Of a DNA stretch of 64,000 nt, positions 38,448-53,300 are shown piece after piece (position 1 is the stretch's first letter; each line of letters opens with the position of its first letter). The translations under genes and the position numbers were made by a program. The notes beneath the pieces were generated by a model, which saw only the letters and a list, made by a program, of their open reading frames with translations, did no database searches and was not told the origin of the DNA. Origin of the DNA: Sanderia malayensis (Eukaryota > Cnidaria > Scyphozoa > Semaeostomeae > Pelagiidae); the NCBI GenBank assembly GCA_013076295.1, contig RQOL01000906.1, positions 3,162,001 to 3,226,000 of the forward strand, in the 5' to 3' direction.

Positions 38448-41400
38448 ATGGAACATTGGAATCAGTCTAGCAATTTAAAGATAGAATTAGATGTAATCGA
38501 GCACAAATTATCGTTTGCTGGGCATACAATATATCGAACGACCCTGAAGGTAAACGGAATTGGCCTAAATTTATAATAATGTCCTTTGTCGTGAGTTATA
38601 ATTTGTCCATACACGAGATTTTGTTATAGTCATTATTCATTATCATAGGTTATTTATTTCTTCATTTTTATGCAGGGATACAAACCTGGATTTGTCGAAC
38701 CAGCTGTAGATGTAAGCCATATTCTATGCAATTGTATTTGTATTATCTTTTATTATTTCCTGGGCCTAGGAAAAATCTGGTGGTGGGTTGGGTGGGCGAG
38801 TATGCGCAGTGTAAAATATAGGGTACTGCGCAGGAGTATATTTCCTGTAAATTCAGAATGCCATGGATTGGGGGTGAAGAAAGTCTCTATGTTGAAGACG
38901 ACACTGCAAAGAGTCTCTATGTTAGGTGCAAGGCAAGCATTAGAAGTTAAATGTGTCAGACGTTACGAGCACACTTAATGAAAATTTGATACTTCTACTT
39001 TTCAATAACCGGGAGGCATTATTTTGATTGGAGTAAGCGTTTAAAAGATGGGATGTTTGTTAATTGTTGTTTAAATGAGAGATACTAAAAGGAATGGAGT
39101 AAAACTCTCAATAATTTGTGAATTATGGTTGATGAAAATACTCATTATGTGTTATTTATGTTTTCTCATAAAATCATTATTATAGGTAAATTTTCTTCTA
39201 GCTATTTGTCTGGCGACGATATAGTGAGTTCAAAAAGTTGCATAAGGACTTGAAGTCATTTTTTGCACAAAATAATGATGCTGGCTCTTTTCCAGACTTT
39301 GTAAAGTCAAAAATATTTGGTAAGCTCTATGTTGCTCAAACTTGAATATTTTGAGCATATCATTGCTTGTATTACAGTATCACGCATGTTTGTGTTGTGA
39401 CACTGATGTTATATGGTTTTGGTTTTTAGGGAGGTTTGATGAGCATATAATTGAAGAACGAAGAAAAAGCGCTGCTAACTTCTTGGCTTATGTTGCTGAC
39501 AATCCATATCTTTATCAAAGCAATGCATTAAAAAGTTTTTTTGAGGTATGAAAAGATATAAATACCTGAGTTCTGTTGAATACTATATATAATTTTAGTT
39601 TGATATTGTTTATTAGAATTGTGAGTTATTTTTGAAAATGCTGATGATTTTCTGCTTTCTTTTCTAATTATTTGATATTCTAATATCATTTCAGGGTGCC
39701 GTGAAAAGAAACACGTATAATGAACCAAATGATGCACCAATATTCCTAGAAGGAAGCATTCAGGAAGTTTGTCATCAGAATATCACTGTGGAAAATGCAA
39801 CTGGTTAGTAGCTCTAACTCGTAGCTTTGTTGGTTTTAGCTTAATACTTTTGTCTTTACATATTGTTTAATTATGGATTTATTTTTAGAAACTGTTGATG
39901 ATGAAATTGGTGAAGTGATGATGAATGCTCCTCCTGTAACTTGGAATAATCGACAACCAACTCCTGAATTACAGAATGATGCAAATGTTGCTGGCAATAT
40001 TCGATATATTGAGCCCGAGGGGGAAGTTGAAGGATTCAGGGAAGAAGAGCAACTTGGTGGTGAAGAATGTAGTCTTCAAAATCATTCAGACAATCAAATA
40101 GATGAAGAAAGTGATGTTTTCTCTGACAGTGAAGATAGAAATGAAGAACCCAACCAATGGCTACGTGAAGCAATTTCTGTTTGCAGTGAAGGTGATGATA
40201 TTGAACAACTTGCATCTGAAGCTGATAGTTCAATCGATTTGGAAGCAATCCATGGAAATGAATTCAAATTTATTTATGAAAATGAAGACAATGAGAATAA
40301 TTTGAAAGCCAACGATGTGGGTGAAGATGGTGCTTATCCTAATGCCGATCAACAAGACGAAGAGGGAGCAGAGGATGACAATATTGAGAATGATACAAGG
40401 TTTATGGAGGCCAAGATTCCGGATGAATTAAAGGATAAATCTGAAGAAAGAGAAGCAAGTCTTGCTGTTGCTGGTGGACCAACAGAATTAAAGGAAACAG
40501 TAGCTATGTCTGAGGACAACATATATAACACAGAAGAAACAAAAGAAGAAGATTTGAAAAGTAGCCACGAGGCTCAATTTGCTTCAAAATGTATTCATTC
40601 GCCAGAAGTAAGAAATGTTAATCTTTCATTTTCATTTGATGAAAGTTTGACTAAAAAAATTCAAAAAATTATTCAACAAGGTGATTATATTTATCATGCA
40701 AGTTTAGCAATGAGTGAAGCCATAGATCAAGAAGATCAAAGGAAGTATCAATCCTCATTTGAAATGTATAAATTAGGAATTGGGATTTTATTAGAAGGAG
40801 TAAAGCAAGAGAAGAATGAAGAGAAACGTCAGGCAGTTCGACGTAAAACGGCTCAATACTTGTTACGTGCCGAGAACTTATACAAAAGACATATGCTCAA
40901 TTCAAATAGATGCAATAAATTGTCGAACCAGACAATAAATTTAGCGGATGTAAAATCACTTGGAATCATAAATAATGTTGTACTTGTACAATTAGGAAAC
41001 CATGATATCTGCATTATGAAGGTATTACATAAGTGCGGATGCGAATACAAGAATAGCAGGAGATCAAAGATTACAAAACGACAATATAACGAAAGTAAAT
41101 ACATGGTGAAAGTTTTGTATCATGTAGAAACATCGACTGGAATTTATTTGTTTCTGGAATATGTTCAAACTGGATTGCTATGGAATTATATTTACCCAGA
41201 TTGGAATAATAATGCTTCGTCATCAATTTACAAAAATGATGAAACAGACTGCTCATCTTTATTATTAAATATGAAAGTAGATAGACATGATAATGAAAAT
41301 GAGAAACCTCCGGAAGATCTGATACGGCTTTGGGCGGCAGAAATTGTTATTGCATTAGAAGATCTTCATAAATCTGGCGTCATATGCAGGTATATGGCTC

Positions 41401-42399
41401 CCTTGTTCTCTTTTATATACATTTATAGACATACAGCTATATATTCACATATTTTCATATCCGAAAATCAAATGACTCACGAAATAGACTTCTTGAGACA
41501 TTATCTTACTTTCTCCGTTCTCAACATATGTATGTTGTGCTCTTCGTGTATACATCTATATATTTAATATTTATATTGCAGAGATCTGAATCCATGTAAT
41601 ATTTTACTGGATGAAACAGGGCATATCAAACTGACATATTTTTCAAACCTTCAAGATATTGATTATTCTATTGACGAATCTGCTATCAAGCAAAGTTATG
41701 CTGCTCCAGGTATCAACGCATTTTTAAACAAGATCTCGTTGATGATTTTATAAAGTAAGAAGATATGAGAAAGAACTGTGACTGTTTCATTTTTAGAATG
41801 CCGTGGTGTTTTTGAACCAACCAAGGCTGCAGATTGGTGGAGTTTTGGTGCAATTTTATTTGAATTATTAACATCGAAAGTAATTTCAATTATTATATTA
41901 ATTATTAAAAATTCTCAAATAAAAAATCCACTTCTATTATTATTAATTAATTTCGTTGTTGTTGTTAATGAATTGTTTGATATTTTCTCAATAGTCTCTT
42001 TCATCTTGTTATCCCGATGGTATTCATTCACATTCGATTATTAATTTGCCAAAACCAGTCGGCAATGAAGCATGGTCCTTGCTTGCTGGCGTAAGTTCAT
42101 GTTTTTTTTAATTACCCTATATTATTATCCTCATGTTTTCAAGTATTAATTTTTTTAACTATGTTCATTATATCTCTTTTTTAGCTTCTTCGTTACAATC
42201 CAAGAGATAGATTAGGTAATGTTTCATGCATGTTAACTTTATTTACTTACAATTTTATTTTGATTTTATAATTTTGATTGCAATTATAATTTTGAATAAA
42301 TATTACCTATCGTTTCTAGGTGCAGGAATTGCTGGATGTGAAGAAGTCAAATCACATGAATTTTTCAGCTCAATTGATTGGCAAGAGCTTGGTAATTAA
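38448..42399 (+). CDS. RPS6KC1: RPS6KC1 (RPK118)-like PX-MIT-kinase protein
   Basis: Exons 38448-38549, 38676-38711, 39202-39319, 39430-39545, 39695-39803, 39889-41389, 41582-41709, 41797-41879, 41995-42090, 42185-42215 and 42320-42399 join to 799 residues. The family sits on early endosomes through PI3P and binds sphingosine kinase and PRDX3. The PX domain spans the first four exons (KPGFVEPAVD, FVWRRYSEFKKLHKDL, LAYVADNPYL). A long acidic linker follows, then a MIT domain (LTKKIQKIIQQGDYIYHASL to LRAENLYKRHML). The C-terminal kinase domain has CIMKVLHK (beta-3 Lys), CRDLNPCNILLDETGHIKLT, SYAAPE and ADWWSFGAILFELL. The DFG position reads TYF, as I recall for vertebrate RPS6KC1, so it is probably a pseudokinase. 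It is shorter than the human protein (about 1,066) in the linker. Confidence 0.94.
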
Positions 42400-43111
42400 T
42401 TTGCAAATAAAGGACGCAAAAGTCCGCAATTTCCAGAATTATATTCACACAACTGAAGCTAACTGCTCACGAGCCATTTCCATGCCTGGTTGAAATTTTG
42501 TGTTTTTATAAACTAGTGTACTTTAAAATTGTTGTATTTAATGGAAGATGACTTCAACTGTCACAAATTCACTTTCACTTGACTTGTTTCTACTTGGAAA
42601 CGTTGTGTCCATTGTCCTCCACACGAATATTCCACTGAGTCGCCGCCGGCCATTACGGAGTCTTGTCGTGCATGCTAACAATTGTTTTCTTCTTTCCTTT
42701 GCGTCGAGTTGATTCATTTAGTTCTTTGGTCGGATTTGGATTTTTTCTCACATCCACCACCTGCTCCTGTTCTGCTTGCAGAAACAAACAGTTATGCGTG
42801 GAGGAGGATACACAATTGATTAAACTGTTTAAGTAGAAGAAAGAGCTCCGACTGATAACAAATGAATAAAGGGATAATGAGAAAGAACGGATACGATATC
42901 ACATGCTTCAATCAATTGCAGTTTCCTTTCCCTGAAGGGACAGGTGGTTTTTATTTCTTGAAAAATTAAGACATCGAGAAGGCAGCAAACTGGCAAGATT
43001 TTTACATACTCGCAGATTTTATTTAAAGCAAAAAGAAGATACGGGCTGGTCCTAGACTTTGACAAATTTTATTCTGTTCGTTTAAGAAAAGGAGACAAAT
43101 AGGAGAAAAGT
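42400..43111. other. RPS6KC1-QPCT intergenic region
   Basis: About 710 bp holding the RPS6KC1 3' UTR and the promoter/5' UTR of the next gene. No coding exon or RNA gene is evident. A reverse open frame at 42829-43065 lacks similarity. Confidence 0.45.
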
Positions 43112-44951
<1,840 letters not shown>

Positions 44952-45855
44952 ACGGTTTAATTTTCTGTTGAAGACCGATTATTGTTGTATGAGGTAATCT
45001 GAGCTCAAGTTAGCTTAGCTAAATATATTATGTTAATTCACAAATACCTGTAAAGAAAACATTATATGATATATATATATTGAAAAGGTTAATAATATTA
45101 AAAAATTGTAGCTTTGAAATCACCTCTATTTTTGAGACTTCTCACTGATAATTTAGAATTTTATGATTGTTTTTACTTTTCCTTTGAACAAAAGCGTGCG
45201 TATATTTCAGCCCTTTACATAAATTGATTGATAAACTATTCCCAGGCGAAGAGAGACACCATTTTTGCATAGAATATTTCCATAAAGTGTTCATTCTTTT
45301 ACTTTTAGTCGACATAATAAGACGTGCTTGCTCAGGTTTAATTCTTTGTTATTCCGTTTTCTTGACTTCACAATTCATAACAAGGTCGGACAAATTAGTG
45401 GCCTACAAGTGGTTCACTCACTGACAAGATGGGACTGACTTATTTTCTTCTCTGTTTATTTCAATGAGCCGAAATAAACATCCAAATAGATGCTTCACTT
45501 GTGCAAGTATTATTGGACTTCGAAATGCTATGATGTGGTACTATTATCAAATGCATTTGTTTATAGAGGTTTGTAGGGACCTTTACACAAACCTACGAAC
45601 AAAGAAGCACGGAACTTATTTTGGAATAACAAAAACAATAACCGGAAAATGAAAGTACAAGGTAAAAAATGACTATTTAATATTCCTCGCTTTTTAAAAT
45701 AAATATTGTATATGCTTTTTTGGTTCGATTAAGCTTAAAATTACAAAGTTAATACAAAAACAAAGTAATGTTTAATACAAAGTTAATGCTGTATGGTGCA
45801 GCTAGAAGATTTTCTCATTGTAATGAAAGTAATGTTGGTGTCTGTCGTACGTCTT
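44952..45855. other. Intergenic region between convergent QPCT and ML-domain genes
   Basis: About 900 bp, AT-rich, containing both 3' ends. I see no coding exon. Short plus-strand frames at 45224-45424 and 45464-45652 lack similarity and splice context. Confidence 0.45.
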
Positions 45856-46820
45856 TCACGCATCTTGCAACTGTAGTCCTACCTCCATGCCAGCTAATCT
45901 TATCATTTCGTTGTTCTTCATTGTATACAACTCCGCTTTAGCTAAATATTTTACCTGAGGAAGAACGTGAAATTGGTTTAGTCATTTGTAAGAAGTAGGG
46001 TTCAGCGCGAGCAAGAATTTCTTTGATTAACGTACTGATAAAGCTCCCAGGGTTGCAAGGTTCAGTTTTCCTTTCAAATGATATTTGACTACAACAAATG
46101 ATAAAGACCGTTCTTAAAGTAATTACGTCATTTCACAAGTTGCCAATATAGTTTAAATATATATAGCTGTCACTAATTGATAATTCATATTAACATTACC
46201 TCCAGCTTTCCAGGGGCAATGGTATTTGTCTTTGGTATGATAGCAATAATCTTCAATACCATCATCAGACCAAAGGACGAAACCATCCATTGAAGCTTGT
46301 CCTTTTACAAAGACTGAATTTATTGAAATGGCTGAAATGTGAAAAATGAACATAAGCCTTGCCCATTGGTGAACCAGAACTGCTTTGCATGATCAGATCT
46401 AGCTACTTTGAAATTACGAAAGGAACAATTACTTGGTGTTATTTCCAAATCATATGAGAAACTGCTCATGACTTTGAACGGAGGGCTTGAGCAAGATACT
46501 TTGACCTTGGCAAATAGAGGACCTAAAATAAATAAATAAAAAGGAGAAAAGTCTCACCATCAAGGCGAGGCGTGCTTTAATTGAAATCAAATTGGTCATA
46601 TCTATTTGCAGGCTCTTGACTTGGGAGAATTATCGGGCTACTTTACCAGAAATACAGGTTCAATTCAAGCAAGGCCATTGACATGTCATGAAAATAACAA
46701 ACCTGTGAGTTTGAAGAAGTTTCCATGTCCATCATTGAATATTGTGAATCCAGGATACGTTTTCCTTCCTTGAATAACAACAAAATTGCTCAAAATTAAT
46801 AATAAAATCATGTATTTCAT
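45856..46820 (-). CDS. Secreted ML-domain (NPC2/PG-PI-TP-like) lipid-binding protein
   Basis: Five small exons, 46820-46703, 46522-46433, 46331-46200, 46088-46036 and 45954-45856, join with phases 1,1,1,0 to 163 residues. The length fits the ML family (NPC2 about 150, GM2A about 190). The signal peptide is MKYMILLLILSNFVVIQG. The ML pattern follows: an early Cys (VKVSCSS), then SFSYDLEITPTISINSVFVK where family members have a strand, TP and a G-rich turn. Next come VKGQASMDG, a Cys pair (EDYCYHTKDKYHCPWKAG) with the hallmark CP..xG, and the closing strand pair KYLAKAELYTMKNNEMIRLA and VGLQLQDA. ML proteins bind lipids such as sterols, phospholipids or lipid A in lysosomes or extracellularly. 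The final Cys usual before the last strand is absent (position reads LAGME). The ligand cannot be predicted. The exons are too short to stand out individually. Confidence 0.72.
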
Positions 46821-48685
46821 ATCTATTGTAAAAACCGTTGCTATTTGGTACTAAATTCGTTCCGAAATAACAAGTTGAAATAACCAAAATGCAAATTGTT
46901 TCATCAATTATGACCTTCGCAATCGTGTTCTTATTCGAACCCTTACTTCTGTGTATTCAATTGATTTTCAAAGTATCTATTATTCTCTATATATTGTTCT
47001 TTTTAAATGTGTAATTAATAGAATAAAAGTTGCCTTGTTTCGGCACACTCAAATTGCATATCGTTTTATCAAATAATCAATTCCGCTTTCACTTTCACAG
47101 AAAAATAAAGTCAACCCAGATGTCCCGTATGAACTCAAATAAGTTATTGCGATACAAAAAATGGAAAAGTGAGACAAGTTTGGGGTTTATGCATTCATCT
47201 GAACAATAACTTCAAGGTCTGCTTTAAGGGACAATAAATAAAAATCAGTGTGCAGTTTTCGTGAATGTTCCAAGACGAAGGAATGAACTTGCTAGGAATG
47301 TTATAACAAAACACAAACACCACGTGGACGCGGTGCATGTTGGGTAGCGAAAAACGTTAAACCCGAATGTAACAATATTGCAACATGAAAGTTTATCATT
47401 TTGAAACAAAAGTCTTTATCCTAACCTGCATGGCAGCTACCAGGATATCTGAAAAATAGCTGATTAATTTTTAAAGAAACCATGTCTTAATTCAAGAAAC
47501 TTAGACAGATTAGACTGAAAAATAAACTTGTTTGTGCGAAACCTGTTACTAGACAGTTTTAATTTGATATGCTTATTGAACTCAGACTTATTTCAGTGAC
47601 AGTTTAATGAGTTGTTGACTTGGTAAGTGCTTTAGTAGAAGCATCTACTTTGTATGATATTCATTTGCTGTTGCCTATGTATCACCACTTGACATTTATG
47701 TTTCAAATGTGATATTTCAATAATTCTTTAGAGAGGTGAACAAGTGAATACTACTTGTTCAAAATAATTAATCATGGCTTGTCCAAAAGACCAAAATAAG
47801 ATGGTTGTAAAGCGCTGTCGTGTGAGTAGCTATTTGATTGCATGTATTCGATTAGTTAACTATGTTAAAAGGTTAAGAAATTAAAACACTATGGCACAAG
47901 AACTAGTTAAGCGTTTATTTTGTTATCTGTGTGGTGTAAAATCATTTTACTTAGTGTGTCACTGGTTCCTTTTACTTTCGGAAGGCTTAATTACTTGGAA
48001 TTTAAATCTGGATATATTTATATCGTTGACTCAAATGGAAATGGTAACCATTTCCTATCATAATTCCACTATAAGATGTGTCAAAATGCGAAGTACATTG
48101 TCAAATAACAATGATAGAAAAGAATACATTCTCATACGAGTATTTGTTACAATTACTTTTTCCATGCAAAGTTCAAGAAACATTTCTCAATAAAGGCGAC
48201 AATGTTAATGTTTAGAAAGCACACGAAATGAAGATAAATGTCATCTTAAAAGAAAAACATCTGACATGAAACGATTTGAAATGATCGTAATGCTTTTATA
48301 TGCTTCTCTATTTTTGTATGAGACAAAAATGTTCATTCGAAGTTGACAGGTTTAAGAGTAATCATGCGTTTATGGCCCTTTGAGAAAAATCTATTAATTT
48401 TAGGTTTAATAGAAAAAGCTCACAAAATGTTCACAGAAATGAGTTTGATCTATCTGACACGACAAACATTACAATTTTATATTTAAACGTGTGTGCTTAT
48501 GCGTATATAGATATGTATACATAGATAAGTAAAGATAGATACGAAACCTGAGCTTGTTGGCCGATATATTTAGTAAGCACAAGACGATTCATTTTTCCTA
48601 TTGTATTATATTATTCATCTTATTTAACATTAAACAATGGGGCAGCAATGTAAAAATATAATTTTTCGTCTTTATTTTTTTCTAG
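46821..48685. other. Intergenic region upstream of Meis-A
   Basis: About 1.9 kb. I searched it by eye for the Meis N-terminal signature ([29 protein letters not shown]) in all frames and found none. A 100-codon open frame at 47891-48193 (+) starts with ATG but has no recognisable similarity. An acceptor (ttctag) at 48685 shows that a spliced exon must lie upstream of Meis-A. Confidence 0.45.
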
Positions 48686-50011
48686 CAATCAGAAATGAGT
48701 TTTTCAGGTAACAATCATATTGATGGTGGCCATTTTTCTAATGATGTTGCAACTCATTACGATATCAATGTTTCTACTTCGACAAATGAAATTCCATCAA
48801 AATTTGATGAATCCCAACAAACCACTGAAAGTGGTAAGTTATATTTATGTCAAGTTATAAGTTACCTGTTTTAAATGCAATATTATCAACTACAATGATA
48901 ACAATTTTGCCTACATTTTTGCATGAGAAGAATACAATTCAGGAAATGAGGATGGAAGAAGCGGAAAAGGAAAAGAAAAAAGGCGCGGTACATTTCCAAA
49001 AATGGCCACAAATATCATGAAATCTTGGCTCTACCAACATCTTTCGGTATGAAACAAATAACGCTATTTAATTATGATATTTTCTCAAGTTTTGTGAGGG
49101 TAGGGTCATATCATATTTGTAGCTGTCACGAATTGAAGACAGATGATAATGGCTGTCCAAAAATGTGGGTCTCCAATTCTTGGACTATGACTACACCACT
49201 GCAATTTTAGATTGTTTCTTACTTTATTCAGCACCCATATCCTTCCGAGGAGCAAAAACGTATTCTAACTATTCAAACTGGGTTATCATTCCTTCAAGTG
49301 AATAATTGGCAAGTATATTCATTTAAAATCAATTAGTACTGTATGATTTGCATGTTAACTAATTCACTTGTAACCTTGTGTGATATGCGAATAATTTATA
49401 GGTTTATAAATGCGAGAAGAAGGATTGTTCAGCCATTAATTGAAAAATCAACTGCCATGAATACATCAGTGCATGCAACATTCAAATCAAGAAAACGTAA
49501 AGCTGACGACACGAGACACATTCATTATCCTGTAACATCAATTGAATATGGTTACTATCCCATGCCTCACCATCCTGCAACATATCAGCAAGATCAAGTA
49601 TATACATCAATGCATCCAGAGCTTAACCAAGATGATTCCACACCAGAATATTACCATCCAGTTAGATCACACATTTCGCAATATGTTGATCATACATCAT
49701 CTTTACAACAACAAAGCTACAATTCAGTATCAAGATGGCAATCAATGCCATCTTATCCACATCGCATGCATTCATTACCTCTATCAGCATCACCTTACCT
49801 ACCATCTAATAATTGTCATTCTTTAATGATTCCACCTGCACCACCTGTGTCATCTTCATCATCATTATCATTATCATCATCACCAACTCTTCGTCATTCC
49901 TTTCCATTTCCACACCATGGTTACCATTTTGGCCACCAGACATTCGCCATCAATCAGCAACAGAATAGCCCTTCCCATTCTAATTCATTACCCGATAACC
50001 ATTATATGTAA
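48686..50011 (+). CDS. Meis-A: TALE homeodomain gene, N-terminal Meis domain not found
   Basis: Exons 48686-48833, 48943-49046, 49232-49308 and 49402-50011 give 309 residues from the ATG at 48695. The homeodomain has the TALE three-residue loop ([13 protein letters not shown]) and recognition helix [15 protein letters not shown] with Ile at position 50, the Meis class. The flanking [20 protein letters not shown] matches Meis rather than Prep/Pknox. Over 59 aligned positions it differs from Meis-B at 12, and the 77-nt homeodomain exon has the same length and phase in both. The first exon opens in phase 0 after an acceptor, exactly like the exon preceding the homeodomain in Meis-B, so upstream sequence is expected. 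No PBX-interaction exons are visible in the preceding kilobases. The intron after 49308 uses a GC donor (TTG|GCAAGT). The C-terminus is rich in H, Y, P and S. Confidence 0.85.
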
Positions 50012-50316
50012 ACAAAACAGTTAATTTTAGAAATAGTAAAAAAGTAGACGGGATGTCATTAGAAAGTATGAAAGTAGGAAAAATTATTAATCACAAATTT
50101 CGCATAAGTTTCATAAAAACTGCATTTCTTGCATTGTTCTGTTTTTAACCTTTGCGAATTTCAATATTCACGTCTTGGTTCACATCTGATGTGACGTCAG
50201 GATTTTATGAGGATTATATTTTTCATCATACATGAAGTTGTCTATTGCATCATTTGGGGGACGGGCTGCGCCTGATATGATTTGTTGACATTGCATTGCT
50301 GCAAGAAAACTTCGAA

Positions 50317-53300
50317 ATGGATGGAGACGAAGAAGTAGATAGTCTTGAGGAAGTTGTAAGTATATCTTAGTGCGCCTGTTTATTTAATCGTCTTTTAAAT
50401 TCTTATGCAATGTTCTGTTTTGAAATCTTTATGCTGGATGTATCTTGCATCTTGGCTTATAAATGCTGTACGTGACTTAATTTTTATGCCATGCCACGCC
50501 CCTTTCCTTGTTAAGTTGAATTATGAATTTTATGATCACGTCTCTAACTAACACCAAAATTAGCGATGAGATTTTTTCTTTTTATTCCAGAACAGTTTTA
50601 AAGAAAGTAAAATAGACAATTATTTTGATTGGGGAAAAGAAGATGAAGATTTAACAATGCAAATGTTTGGAAATAAATTGTTAGGAGTTGAAACATATGA
50701 CTACGAAATTACTCACGAATTTCTTAAAAAGTCAAGGGCAGAAGATAAACTTCAAGATCCTCCAATTAGAGCTGCAGACTTTGGTGATTATCTTGGTAAT
50801 GATATAAAGATTTGTTTCAAATTGCAACTGTAGTAGATTTGGTTTTATGTTGTTTACCTTGTTTTATTCGTCTTTCAGTGGAGTCTAAGCACCCAAAGGA
50901 AACAGCCTCAGTGCAGAAAGCAAAAGGTCTTTCTGAATCAAAGGTGCAATATTCTACATTAAAGGCGAAAGCAGTATACTCGGCTCAATCAGAAAAGCAA
51001 GATGCAAAGATTGGAAAATCAGATTTTACAAGTATCAATGATTGTGAGATTTATGAACTGATGCTTAAAGTTGAATTTTTATCAAAACCTTTTTTCACAT
51101 GTCACGTATATCTTTTTGGTCATAGTTATAAATGAGGAACCACAAATAACAGCAAAGGAATACAAAACTTTGAAAGAAAAACTAAAGGAATCAAATCACA
51201 AGCTTGATGTAAAGAATGTTTTCGTTTAAAATATGAGAAAACATGTTTATATCTAATGTTATTTACTAGATTGCTAAAGTTTATTATATTTAAAGTACTA
51301 TATATTATTTTCCCAAAAGGAAATGAGGAATCAAAAATTTAAAACAATACCACCTTCAAGTGTGATTAAAAGGATTATATTAGGAAAGGTAATCACACTT
51401 TTTCCCTTTATAAAATACCACTAGTTACTTTCAGTTACATTGTTTAAGCATTTTCACAATATTTTCATTTTGTAGCCTTATTCATTGGAAAACTATAAAT
51501 CGTTAAAGGAAAAGTTGCAGCTATTAGATTTCGCATTGAAATTTAACGATGGAAATGCAATTAATGCAGTTTGTATTCAAAAATTCAATTTTTTTGCCAT
51601 GTCATTTTTTTATATTAAGCTCTTCAAAGGCATGGAATAATACCTTTTATTAATTTCGGTATTCAATTCTTTGCAGGTCATTATATTTCTTGAAAAATCA
51701 TTAAGCAAAGGTAAAACTCGATTTTTTTGCGTCATTCTTTTTCTCGCAATTTACTACATTCTTCAGTTATTTGCGTTTTTTGATTCCTTATTTTCTATAC
51801 TTAGATATTTTGATATTGCAATTGAAAAAGCGCCCTCATGCAATGAATCATTATGTGAAATACTTAGAAGATAACGTTGAATATCAGTCTGAAATGAACA
51901 TTTTGACGTAAGTTTTTTTACTTTCCATTTATGTCAAACAATTGCCATGCAAACCATCGTCTTTCTTCCCTAGATGTTTGCTATTTAATTTCAAAATTTA
52001 ACATATATACATTCAAGTTGATCATATCTATTTCCAGAAAGTTGAACAACAAGGTTGATGCTTCGGTAAGTAATAAGTAAGCTGAGCACATGTTTGTGGC
52101 TATGATAGAACGTTTTATCTGTTCTTCTTGCTTTGATACTTTACTGTCAAATGAAGGTTTTAGATTACCGACTTATCAGTGGGGAAAAAGATGTTTCTAA
52201 AAAGCTAGTTGAGTTGAAAAATCTGTACGGGTGAGCAAACAAAATTTAATTCCTTTTTTTATGTTGTTCGATTTCAGTAGCTACATAAAGTAATTCACTT
52301 GGGGCGGCCACCCCTCGGGACCAACTTTTGAACCAATTGTTCTAGAGAGTTGAAATTTGTCTCAAAATGATCAGAGGGCCATAATTAGTAGGTTTCGACT
52401 ATTTGTTTGCCAATTTTCGGTCTATTTCAAAATGTCAATTTGGCAATTTGATCGTTCATGGAGTATAGCTACGTAAAGATTCATTTGTTGCGGCCACCCC
52501 TCGGGACCAACTTTTGAACCAATTGTCCTAGAGAGCTGAAATTTGTCTCAAAATGATGAGAAGGCCCTAATTAGTAGGTTTCGACTATTTGTTTGCCAAT
52601 TTTCGGTCTATTTCAAAATGTCAATTTGGCAATTTGATCGTTCATGGAGTATAGCTATAATCTGAGCTCTGTCTTCTATTATTTCTGTTTTCATAGTAAA
52701 TATAAAGATGTCAACGATCTTTCTGAAATTCTTGCATACATCGAAGAAGAGACAATGCTTATTCAAAGACAACTTCAGATTCAGGTATCTTCTATTCTAA
52801 TTAACCTTTTCTCTGTCATCCCTTATAGCAGAATTTTGAATTTGCTTACGATATTTTGTAGAAGGAAGATGAAGTAGCTGGAAAACAAGCAAGGAGTGCT
52901 TCATTGCGCTATCATCCAAGGACCGATTCCGTTCTTTCAAAATCTCTTCTTACCACTCTCTACTACTGTGCATTATACCATTTTGAAAAGGTCCCACTAC
53001 CTATATCTTTTTATCTCAAACATATTTTAACTTTAGTATAAGAATTGTCTCTATTTTTATTATAGTCAAAATTGATATTTATCTTTTCTCGTAACAGCAT
53101 TCAAACCATCTGCATCCATTAAGCATCAAAACTGAATTTAAGGTCAACATTTTTTTTAAATAAATCCTTGTGGATCTTGTGTGTTTCATTTTATTTCCAC
53201 TACTAACTGCATGAACTATTTGACATTTCTAGTTAAGTGAGAAACAGTACGAATGGACCGTCGTATCCGCATGCGCAAAGCTGCATCGGTGGACCAATAT

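Noticed and set aside
47891..48193. 100-codon ATG-started open frame (+)
   Set aside because: No recognisable domain, AT-rich hydrophobic composition, no splice context; probably chance.
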